Assembly: GCA_037349105.1 (NCBI GenBank)
Contig: JAYJMM010000124.1
Span: 5,378,001 to 5,442,000, forward strand
Origin: Limnomonas spitsbergensis
Taxonomy: Eukaryota > Chlorophyta > Chlorophyceae > Chlamydomonadales
Length of the DNA: 64,000 bases
Direction: 5' to 3'
A program made the translations under genes and the position numbers. This document shows positions 50,301 through 62,300 of the stretch, piece after piece (position 1 is the first letter of the stretch; every line of letters begins with the position of its first letter). The notes beneath the pieces are model-generated. The model made no database searches and was not told the origin of the DNA. It saw nothing but the letters and a program-made list of their open reading frames with translations.

Positions 50301-53300
50301 TCCACCTCCCTTCCTCCTTCTCCTCCCCGCCTTAACCTTATTGACCCCTTCCTCTTCCCTGCCTCCTCCTCCTCCCCGCCTAAACCTTATTGACCCCTTC
50401 CTCCTCCCTGCCTCCTCCTCCTCCCTGCCTAAACCTTATTGACCCCTTCCTCCTCCCTGCCTCCTCCTCCTCCCCGCCTAAACCTTACTGACCCCTTCCT
50501 CCTCCCTTCCACCTCCTCCTCCCCGCCTAAACCTTATTGACCCCTTCCTCCTCCCTGCCTCCTCCTCCTCCCCGCCTAAACCTTATTGACCCCTTCCTCC
50601 TCCCTGCCTCCTCCTCCTCCCCGCCTAAACCTTATTGACCCCTTCCTCCTCCCTGCCTCCTCCTCCTCCCCGCCTAAACCTTATTGACCCCTTCCTCCTC
50701 CCTGCCTCCTCCTCCTCCCCGCCTTCACCTTATTGACCCCTCTCCTCCCTGCCTCCTCCTCCTCCCCGCCTAAACCTTATTGACCCCTTCCTCCTCCCTG
50801 CCTCCTCCTCCTCCCCGCCTAGACATTATCGACCCCTCCTCCTCCCTGACCCCTCCTCCTCCCTGCCTCCTCCTCCTCCCCGCCTTAACCTTATTGACCC
50901 CTCCTCCTCCCTGCCTCCTCCTCCTCCCCGCCTAAATCTTATTGACCCCTCCTCCTCCCCACCTTTACCTTATGGACCCCTCCTGCTCCCCCCTGCCTCC
51001 TCCTCCCCCGCCCATACCTTGTTGAGGCCCTTGTACTCGTAGCGCCGGTCCCTGAAGGCCCGCACAGTGTCGACGTAGAAGGAGTTCTCACGCTGGCAAA
51101 TGCCCGCCTCCCGCTCCTCAGTGATGGGCTTCTCCAGGGTGCGCTTATACACCTAGACACACACAGGAACGGGAGGAGGTGATATTAGGCAAGTGTGGAA
51201 GGCGTGGATAGGTGTGGATGTCAGGCTGACGTGTGGTAGGGATGGATAGGTGTGGATGTCAGGCCCGCATGAGGGAGGAGTGGGTAGCTGTGGATATCAG
51301 GCCCGAGTGTGGAAAGAGTGGACAAGTGTGGATATCAGACCCGTGTGTGGAAAGAGTGCATAAGTGTGGATATCAGGCCGGTGTGTGGAAAGAGTGGATA
51401 GTGGTAGATGTCTCTCGCGTAGGAGGGAGGGAGGCCATGCCCACGCATGGAGGGGAGGAGGAGGTGTGTGTACGCGTGACCCCCTGAAATGCACCCTCCA
51501 AATATTGCACCCACACAACGTGAGTGGGTGGGTCATGTGATGCCTCATAACGCCTGGTTGGGCACACTCACCCACCCGTGTCCCCACTTAAGGATACCCA
51601 GCCCTCCCCAATGTAGAGTTTAGAGTAACCTAACCTAACATGTAATTGCTAACCCTTAACCTTCATTATTTGCGAACCCTTAACCCTTATTAATTGCTAG
51701 TCGGTGGGCCCCACCTTCTGCGTGTATTTTTTCAGCCTGTCCTTCACCGCCTTGGTGCGCTCCTCAGGGTTCAGGTCCTCCCAGTACCTGCGGGTGAGGG
51801 GGTCAGGAGGAGGGGTCAGGAGGATGGGGTCAGGAGGAGGGGGTCAGGAGGAGGGGTCAGGAGGAGGGGGTCAGGAGGAGGGGGTCAGGAGGAGGGGGTC
51901 AGGAGGAGGGGGTCAGGAGGAGGGAATCAGGAGGAGGGGGTCAGGAGGAGGGGGTCAGGAGAAGGGGGTCAGGAGGAGAGGGTCAGGAGGAGGGGGTCAG
52001 GAGGAGGGGTCAGGAGGAGGGGGTCAGGAGGAGGGGGTCAGGAGAAGGGAATCAGGAGGAGAGGGTCAGGAGGAGGGGGTCAGGAGGAGGGGTCAGGAGG
52101 AGGGGGTCAGGAGGAGGGGGTCAGGAGGAGGGGGGCAGGAGGAGGGGGGCAGCCGAATGAGCCCACCGATGACACAGCGGGACACTGGGCGGGTCCGGCT
52201 AGAGCAGCTCCCATCACATCAGATCCAGGGCCTGGTAGACACTTCGGGTAATACCTAGCTGGATGTGCAGGTAATGTTCAGGTATAGTCCTATATGGACG
52301 CCTAGATGGACATGCAGGTGGACACCTAGCTGGACGCCTAGCTGGACGCCTAGCTGGACACCTAGCTGGACACCTAGCTGAACACCTAGCTGGACACCTA
52401 GCTGGACACCTAGCTGGACACCTAGCTGGACGCCTAGCTGGACACCTAGCTGAACACCTAGCTGAACACCCAGCTGGACACCTAGCTGGACACCTAGCTG
52501 GACGCCTAGCTGGACGCCTAGCTAGACACCTAGCTGGACACCTAGCTGGACGCCTAGCTGGACACCTAGCTGGACACCTAGCTGGACGCCAGGCTGGACA
52601 CCTAGCTGGATACCTAGCTGGACGCCTAGCTGGACGCCAGGCTGGACGCCTAGCTGGACGCCTAGCTGGACGCCAGGCTGGACACCTAGCTGGACACCTA
52701 GCTGGACACCTAGCTGGACACCTAGCTGGACGCCTAGCTGGACACCTGGCTGGACGCCGGGCTGGACACCTAGCTGGACACCTAGCTGGACACCTAGCTG
52801 GACACCTAGCTGGACACCTAGCTGAACACCTAGCTGAACACCTAGCTGGACGCCTAGCTGGACGCCTAGCTGAACACCTAGCTGGACACCTAGCTGGACA
52901 CCTAGCTGGACACCTAGCTGGACACCTAGCTGAACACCTAGCTGAACACCTAGCTGGACACCTAGCTGGACACCTAGCTGGACACCTAGCTGGACACCTA
53001 GCTGGACACCTAGCTGGACACCTAGCTGAACACCTAGCTGAACACCTAGCTGGACGCCTAGCTGGACGCCTAGCTGAACACCTAGCTGGACACCTAGCTG
53101 GACACCTAGCTGGACACCTAGCTGGACACCTAGCTGAACACCTAGCTGAACACCTAGCTGGACACCTAGCTGGACACCTAGCTGGACACCTAGCTGGACA
53201 CCTAGCTGGACACCTAGCTGGACGCCTAGCTGGACGCCTAGCTGGACACCTAGCTGGACGCCGGGCTGGACACCTAGCTGGATACCTAGCTGGACACCTA

Positions 53301-56300
53301 GCTGGACACCTAGCTGGACACCTAGCTGAACACCTAGCTGAACACCTAGCTGGACGCCTAGCTGGACACCTAGCTGAACACCTAGCTGGACACCTAGCTG
53401 GACACCTAGCTGGACGCCTAGCTGGACACCTAGCTGAACACCTAGCTGAACACCTAGCTGGACACCTAGCTGAACACCTAGCTGAACACCTAGCTGGACG
53501 CCTAGCTGGACACCTAGCTGAACACCTAGCTGGACACCTAGCTGGACACCTAGCTGGACGCCTAGCTGGACACCTAGCTGAACACCTAGCTGAACACCTA
53601 GCTGGACACCTAGCTGAACACCTAGCTGAACACCTAGCTGGACACCTAGCTGGACACCTAGCTGGACGCCTAGCTGGACACCTAGCTGGACACCTAGCTG
53701 GACACCTAGCTGGACACCTAGCTGGACACCTAGCTGGACACCTAGCTGAACACCTAGCTGAACACCTAGCTGGACGCCTAGCTGGACGCCTAGCTGAACA
53801 CCTAGCTGGACACCTAGCTGGACACCTAGCTGAACACCTAGCTGAACACCTAGCTGGACACCTAGCTGGACACCTAGCTGGACACCTAGCTGGACACCTA
53901 GCTGGACACCTAGCTGAACACCTAGCTGGACACCTAGCTGGACACCTAGCTGGACACCTAGCTGGACACCTAGCTGAACACCTAGCTGAACACCTAGCTG
54001 GACACCTAGCTGGACACCTAGCTGAACACCTAGCTGGACACCTAGCTGGACACCTAGCTGGACACCTAGCTGGACGCCTAGCTGGACACCTAGCTGGACA
54101 CCTAGCTGGACACCTAGCTGGACACCTAGCTGGACACCTAGCTGGACGCCTAGCTGGACACCTAGCTGGACACCTAGCTGGACACCTAGCTGGACACCTA
54201 GCTGGACGCCTAGCTGGACACCTAGCTGGACACCTAGCTGGACACCTAGCTGGACACCTAGCTGGACACCTAGCTGGACGCCTAGCTGGACGCCAGGCTG
54301 GATGCCTAGCTGGACACCTAGCTGGACGCCTAGCTGGACACCTAGCTGGACACCTAGCTGGACACATAGCTGGACGCTGGGCTGGACACCAAGGTGGACC
54401 TGCTGGTGGATGTTTAGGTTGAGGCCTATATGGAAGCCTGGGGGCCAACGCTGTGCAGCGAGGATGAGCCCCCTGCCCTGACAGGCCACACCCACCACGA
54501 GCCTACTGGGGTAGCGAGGCAGCTAGCCTCCCCCACCACCTAGGGACAGCAGGTAGAAAAGCCCTCCACCTCGGGACACCAGGGACACCATTGAGACAAG
54601 GGGGGTCGCCCCCCACACACTACACAGGGACACCAGGCAGGCCAGTGAGCTGTGTAGCGAGGATGAGCCCCCTGCCCTGACAGGCCACCACAAACCTACT
54701 GGGGTAGCCAAGCAGCAAGCATCCCCCACACCTCGGGACAGCAGGCAGGCCAGGGCGGCAGGCCCTAGCACCCACCTTGCTGGCTCCCCAGGGATGAGGG
54801 CGGGGAAGCTCTCTGACTGCAGCTGCGTCTTGATCTGGTTGTACTCGCCCTGGTTGGAGGCGTAGTGCTCACCACGCCAAACCTAGGCAGCGGAGAGAGG
54901 GCAGGTCAGGAGCATAGTCGGGGGCGGAGGCAACTGGGGGGGGGGGGGGAGGCAGTGAAGGGGGGACATGAGGGAGGGTGTGGAGGAGGCAACTCAGGGA
55001 CGGAGGTAACTTAAAGAGGGAGGCAATCAAGGGGGTAGATAAGGGAGGGGGTGGGGGAGGCAGCTCAGGGACGGAGTCAGGGACAAAGGTAACTTAGGGA
55101 GGGACGCAGCTAAGGGGGAAGAGGGAGGGAGGGGGAGGGAAGGCAGCTCAGGGCGGGGGGTGAGGGGAAACCATCCATTCTCTCCTCTGCCCTCCCACCC
55201 CGTCCTCACCCAGTCCATCTTGCGCAGGCAGTTCTTGTCCATCTTGTTGAAGTCGCATGCAGCGCAGTCCTCGTCCGTCACGATGGCTGAGGGTTGCAGC
55301 CGGTTGGTGAGGATGATGTTGGGATACATGGCTGCAACGTCCAGGTGGTAGATGAGGGGGCACTCCTCCCTGGAGGGGGGGGGAGGGGAGGGGAGGGGAA
55401 GGGAGTGAGGCAAGGGGGAGTGAAGCAGGGGGGAAGGAGAGGGAAGGGGAGTGAGGCAGGGGGGAGGGGAGGGGAGGGGAAGGGAGGGGAGCGAAGCAGG
55501 GGGGAAGAAGAGGGGAGGGGAGTGAGGCAGGGTGGAGGGGGGGAGGGGGGAAGGGAGAGGAGAGGGGAAGGAAAGGGGTAAGGGGAGAGGAGGGAGGGGA
55601 GGGGAGGGGGAGGGGAGTGAATAAAAGGGAGGGGGGGAGGGAGAGGAGAGGGTAGGGAGTAAGCGGGGAGGGGAGGAGAGGGAAAGGGGGTGAGGCAGCA
55701 TGGGGGGAGGGGAGGGGAGAAAAGGGGAAGGGGAGGAATCTTGCAGCAGGGGGCTCAGAGAGATGAGAGGGGAGGGGGGGGAGTGAGGCACCAAGGGGGG
55801 TGGGGGGAGGAGAATGAGAAGAAAGGGAGGGAGGAAGGGAGCGAGGGGGGGTAGTTATTTGAGCATGCGAGATGTATGCATGCACAATCATGGGAGAGGA
55901 GATGAGCTCCTCTCTGGCCACCGCCCAACGACCCTGGATTTCACAAAAGCTCAGATCAAGATGGCTAAAATTAGTATATTCTTAGATAAATGCAATAACT
56001 GCAAAGTCTACCTGTCAGGTACTCAGGCCGCTCAGGCCTCTCAGGCCACTCAGGCCACCGCCCAACGGCCCACCTGTTGGGCACTGTGTACAGCGACTCC
56101 AGCTTGACTGCGATGGCCGCCCGGACCTCGTCGTAGTTGGTGATGTCTTCGACGCGCATCTTGCCCTCGGTGACGATTGCGTAGTGCAGGTCGTTGTCCA
56201 GCTTGTCCAGCAGGCCCTGGTGGCAGATGAGGGGGGAAAAGGCATCATGGCAGTGCATTGTGACTGTCAACTGCATATCCAACCACTCCCCACTCTCTTC

Positions 56301-59300
56301 TGTTCACGGTGTTGGTTCCTCCCGATTTGCAGTGCCTGCCCCCTTCAAAAAAGGCATTGGGCGGTGGTGTTCACTTTGTAAACACAACAACTCTCCCACT
56401 GCGCATCCACCCACATCCCACATCCCACTCACCAACTGACCATCCACCCACTACCCACATCTCACTCACCTACTGACCATCCACCCACTACCCACATCCC
56501 ACTCACATACTGACCATCCACCCACTACCCACATCCCACTCACATACTGACCATCCACCCACTACCCACATCCCACTCACCAACTGACCATCCACCCACT
56601 ACCCACATCCCACTCACCTACTGACCATCCACCCCCAACCAAATACCCACAGCCCATCCAGCCACTCATATACTGACCATCCACCCACTACCCACATCCC
56701 ACTCACCAACTGACCATCCACCCACTACCCACATCCCACTCACCTACTGACCATCCACCCACTACCCACATCACAAACACCTACTGACCATCCACCCACT
56801 ACCCACATCCCACTCACCAACTGACCATCCACCCACTACCCACATCCCACTCACCTACTGACCATCCACCCACTACCCACATCTCACTCACCTACTGACC
56901 ATCCAACCACTACCCACATCCCACTCACCTACTGACCATCCACCCACTACCCACATCCCACTCTCCCACTGCGCATCCACCCACTACCCACATCCCACTC
57001 ACCAACTGACCATCCACCCACTACCCACATCCCACTCACCTACTGACCATCCACCCCCAACCAAATACCCACAGCCCATCCAGCCACTCATATACTGACC
57101 ATCCACCCACTACCCACATCCCACTCACCAACTGACCATCCACCCACTACCCACATCCCACTCACCTACTGACCATCCACCCACTACCCACATCACAAAC
57201 ACCTACTGACCATCCACCCACTACCCACATCCCACTCACCAACTGACCATCCACCCACTACCCACATCCCACTCACCTACTGACCATCCACCCACTACCC
57301 ACATCTCACTCACCTACTGACCATCCAACCACTACCCACATCCCACTCACCTACTGACCATCCACCCACTACCCACATCCCACTCTCCCACTGCGCATCC
57401 ACCCACTACCCACATCCCACTCACCAACTGACCATCCACCCACTACCCACATCTCACTCACCTACTGACCATCCAACCACTACCCACATCTCACTCACCT
57501 ACTGACCATCCACCCACTACCCACATCCCACTCACCAACTGACCATCCACCCACTACCCACATCTCACTCACCTACTGACCATCCAACCACTACACACAT
57601 CCCACTCACCTACTGACCATCCACCCACTACCCACATCCCACTCACCTACTGACCATCCACCCACTACCCACATCCCACTCACCAACTGACCATCCACCC
57701 ACTACCCACATCCCACTCACCTACTGACCATCCACCCACTACCCACATCCCACTCACCTACTGACCATCCACCCCCAACCATATACACACAGCCCATCCA
57801 GCCACTCATATACTGACCATCCACCCACTACCCACATCCCACTCACCAACTGGCCATCCACCCACTACCCACATCCCACTCACCTACTGACCATCCACCC
57901 ACTACCCACATCCCACTCACCTACTGACCATCCACCCACTACCCACATCCCACTCACCTACTGACCATCCACCCACTACCCACATCCCACTCACCAACTG
58001 ACCATCCACCCACTACCCACATCCCACTCACCTACTGACCATCCACCCACTACCCACATCTCACTCGCCTACTGACCATCCACCCACTACCCACATCCCA
58101 CTCACCTACTGACCATCCACCCACTACCCACATCTCACTCACCTACTGACCATCCACCCACTACCCACATCCCACTCACCTACTGACCATCCACCCACTA
58201 TCCACATCCCACTCACCTACTGACCATCCACCCACAACCAACTACCCACAGCCCATCCAGCCACTCATATACTGAGCATCCACCCACTACCCAATTCACC
58301 CACAGCCCACTCTCCCACTACCCTACCGACCATCCACCCAGAATACACCAAGACCAGCCATGCAATCAAGATGAACCAGCCAGCCCCCTGCCCCCCGCGC
58401 CCCACCTTATATGCTGCAGGCTTGCATTTGAACTTCATGGGCAGATCCGACCTGAAGACACCGCTCTCAATGGCCTCCACCTTCCCACCGATGTATGTCT
58501 CGCTCTCCAGCAGGTGGCCCTGAGGAAGTGGGGATCAGAGAGTGAGGAGTGGGGAGTAAGGAGTGGGGAGTGGGGCGTGAGCAGTGGGAGTGAGGAGTGG
58601 GGATCAGGGATTGAGGGGTGGGGAGTGAGGGGTGGGGAGTGAGGAGTGGGATTAAGGAGTGGGGAGTGAGGGGTGGGGAGTGAGGAGTGGGGGGTGGGGA
58701 GTGAGAGGTGGGCAGTGAGGGGTGGGGGGTAGGGAAAGAGGAATGGAGAGTGAAGAGTGGGCAGTGAGGGGTAGGGAGTGCGGAACCAGGAGTGAGGAAT
58801 AATGGACACGTCTCACACAGCTCACTCTCCAGCAAGTGGCCATGGAAATCGGGAGCAGCACACAGCAAGCGGAGAGGGCGTTGAGGGCGGATTGTGGAGA
58901 AATGTTGAGGGGGGTAATACAGGGGCAGTCCATGGCGGCCAGGGGGGCAGAGGCTCTGTCTTGCACCATGTTTCAGCTACAATTCAGCTACATCACGGAT
59001 TGTGGGGAAATGTTGAGGAGGGAATACAGGGGCAGCCCATGGAGCAGCTTCCTCCCGAAGACCATGGCGGCCAGGGGGGCAGAGGCTCTGTCTTGAACCG
59101 TGTTTCAGCTAAAACTCAGCTACATCACGGCTTACAGCCGTGGGGGCCTGCTGTTTCTGCTACAACTCAGCTACATCACAGCTGTAAGCCCTGGGGGCCA
59201 GCTGCAGTAAGGCCTCCAGCTAGCGCCGACGGACATAGGCTGGTCAAGGTACGGTCCCCATCGGCCCAGGAGTGGCTACCCAGCGGCGCCGCAAAGGTGG

Positions 59301-62300
59301 TCTGGTGCACCCTAAGTAAAGCAGAGATGCACGACGGCGTGGTTCTATCCCTCGGCCCTTCGGCCCAGTGGTGGCCGCCCAGCGGCGCCGGAAAGGTGGT
59401 CTGACAAACACACCAGACTGAACATCGGGCGGGGGCACTGAGCGCGTACGTGTCTTGATTTACTTAGGGGGGAGGCAGGGATGCCTTGTTGGAACCACTC
59501 AAGCTATTGGCCCCCGGCAAATCCCTGCCAGCCACCCTGCCAGGTGTAGATAAGTGAGAAAGCTATCCCTGGTCGCATGGCTGAGTGTGCCTGTCACGTG
59601 CGATCTCTCACGTTGTGCTCAGTCTCCTCTGCCGACTTTCTAAACCTAAACCCCTAAACCTCATACGCTGTACATAGTCACCTCTGCTGAGTGGTGCCAC
59701 TTGGGGTTTCGGGTGCAGGGCGTGCCTATCACGCAATATCTCACGCTGTACATGGCCTCCTCTGCCAAATGGTGCTTGTTAGGGTTAAGGGTTCAGAATT
59801 TGCATATAACACGCAATCGCTCATGCCGTACATGGTTTCCGCTACCGAGTCTCAAAACCCTGAACCCTAAAACTCTCACGTTGTACATCGTCTCTCTAAA
59901 CCCTAAACTTCTAACCTCTCACGTTGTACATGGTCTCCTCAGCCGAGTGGTGCTTGTTAGGGCAGAGGATGCCCTTGTAGTACGCCTGCACCATGAGCAG
60001 CTGCTCACACAGAGTTCCGCTGCCCTTGCGTAACACCTCGTCGGGGGGCAGCGGGATGATGGTGGCCAGGGAGAAGATGAAAGGGTGGATGTACCTGGTA
60101 GGGGGGGGGATGGACAGTGGGATGGGTGGATGTGAGCAACAGAGCAGCCAGGAGACACATGGGAGGGGCGGTGGGGTGGGGGGATGCAGGCAACAGAGCA
60201 GCCAGGAGGCACATGGGAGGGGCGGTAGGGTGGCCAGGGAGACGATGAACGGGTGGATGTACCTGGTGGGGGGAGAGGGGCGGTGGGGTGGGGGGATGCA
60301 GGCAACAGAGCAGCCAGGAGACACATGGGAGGGGCAGTAGGGTGGCCAGGGAGACGATGAACGGGTGGATGCACCTGGTGGGGGGAGAGGGGCGGTGGGG
60401 TGGGGGGATGCAGGCAACAGAGCAGCCAGGAGACACATGGGAGGGGCGGTAGGGTGGCCAGGGAGACGATGAACGGGTGGATGTACCTGGTGGGGGGAGA
60501 GGGGCGGTGGGGTGGGGGGATGCAGGCAACAGAGCAGCCAGGAGACACATGGGAGGGGCGGTAGGGTGGCCAGGGAGACAATGAACGGGTGGATGTACCT
60601 GGTGGGGGGAGAGGGGCGGTGGGGTGGGGGGATGCAGGCAACAGAGCAGCCAGGAGACACGGTTGAGGGCTGCTGCTTGGCGGTTGGATGCACCTGTTTG
60701 AAGGCGGATATGCACCGTTCTTAACCTGTTTGGAGGGGAGGAAGGGGCGGGTGCAGGCACCAGGGCAGCCAGGGCTGGCAGCAGACACATGGGCAAGATA
60801 TGGGGAGCAGCAGGCTAACTTCCGAATCTAATGAACATGGGAGCCGCCTGCACTGTCCTGAAGGGGCAGCCTTATACAGGGCCCTGGGTCTAGCGTTTAG
60901 GGTTTATCGGGTCTAATTAGGCATGAGACAAGAGGTGCTCCAGGCTGCTCTCGCGTCACGTACAATTCGAGTTTAAGGTTAAGGGTCTAGCTTTTCCCGG
61001 GCCTGAACTGGCATTAACAACAGGTGCTCCAAGCCGCTCTCGTGTCGTACACAGGCAGGGTCCAGGGTCTCGTGTTTAGGGTTGAGCAGGCCTGAACTGG
61101 CATCAACGGTGGTTGCTACAAGCTGCTCAGACATACAGGCAGGGTTGGGGTTATTGTTGAGTGTTTTCAAGGCCGGCATCAGCAAATGGTGCTCCCAGCA
61201 GCTCTCGTGTCGTGTCCAGGTAGGGTTAAGGGTTTAGGGTTAAGGGTTTAGTGCATTCAAGGCCCAAGCCGGCATCAACAAAAGGTGCTCGCAGCAGCTC
61301 TCGCGTCGTGTGCAGGCAGGGGAAAGGGTTTAAGGTTACGGGTTTAGGGTTTAGTGCTTTCAAGGCCCAAGCCGGCATCAACAAAAGGTGCTCCCAGCAG
61401 CTCTCGCGTCATGTGCAGGTGGGGTTTAGGGCCTAGTTATGAGTGTTTTCAAGGCCCAAGCTGGCATCAACAACAGATGTGACCAGGCGCCTCCCCGCCC
61501 TCACGTCATGTACAAGTAGTAGGTCGAGACCGCATCCGAAACCGAGTAGGACGCCATCTTCTGCGGCTCCTCTGCCGCCATGCGCATCATGTCCTCGGGG
61601 TTCACCTCCACGGGATCAAACCCCAGCTTGGCCTTGGTCACAGCCTGATTGGGAGATGGGAGGGGGGAGGAGGGGGTCACAGGCTGATGGGGTGATGGGA
61701 GGGGGGGGAGGGGGTCACGGCCTGTAGGGAGATGGGAGGGGGGGGGAGGGGGTCACAGCCTGATGGGGAGATGGGAGGGGGAGGAGGGGGTCACAGCCTG
61801 ATGGGGAGATGGGAGGGGGGAGGAGGGGGTCACAGCCTGATGGGGAGATGGGAGGGGGAGGAGGGGGTCACAGCCTGATGGGGAGAAGGGAGGGGGGAGG
61901 AGGGGGTCACGGCCTCATGGGGAGATGGGAGGGGGGAGGAGGGGGTCACAGCCTGATGGGGAGATGGGAGGGGGGAGGAGGGGGTCAAAGCCTGATGGGG
62001 AGATGGGAGGGGGAGGAGGGGGTCACAGCCTGATGAGGAGATGGGAGGGGGAGGAGGGGGTCACAGCCTGATGGGGAGATGGGAGGGGGAGGAGGGGGTC
62101 ACAGCCTGATGGGGAGATGGGAGGGGGGGGGAGGGGGTCACGGCCTCATGGGGAGATGGGAGGGGGAGGAGGGGGTCACAGGCTGATGGGGAGATGGGAG
62201 GGGGGGGGAGGGGGTCACGGCCTCATGGGGAGATGGGAGGGGGAGGAGGGGGTCACAGCCTGATGGGGAGATGGGAGGGGGGGGGAGGGGGTCACGGCCT

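Larger units (their letters stand above)
40409..56216 (-). other. POLE: POLE exons 6-19 of window: polymerase core
   Basis: Exons 56216-56074, 55369-55210, 54882-54776, 51787-51715, 51152-51018, 48635-48489, 48107-48042, 47553-47434, 47206-47051, 46650-46501, 46034-45939, 44340-44259, 41879-41664 and 40575-40409. Motif A is [14 protein letters not shown] (Asp D334). The iron-sulphur cysteines are C359, C362 and C371 (CAACDFN...C), with C456 in ICQREN as the likely fourth. Motif B is [13 protein letters not shown] (517-529). Motif C is LELDTDGIW (D569, D571). [21 protein letters not shown] and [16 protein letters not shown] lead into the thumb. All catalytic residues are present. Confidence 0.92.

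Noticed and set aside
52214..54498. Two very long - strand open frames of 744 and 658 codons
   Set aside because: They are forced by a stop-free 12-bp satellite and contain only a four-residue repeat in each frame. They lie inside a POLE intron bounded by exons in matching phase.
59911..60796. 260-289 codon - strand frames rich in Pro, Ser and Leu
   Set aside because: They extend the true POLE exon 60094-59923 through the 111-bp junction array. The splice acceptor at 60094 and family length exclude the extension.
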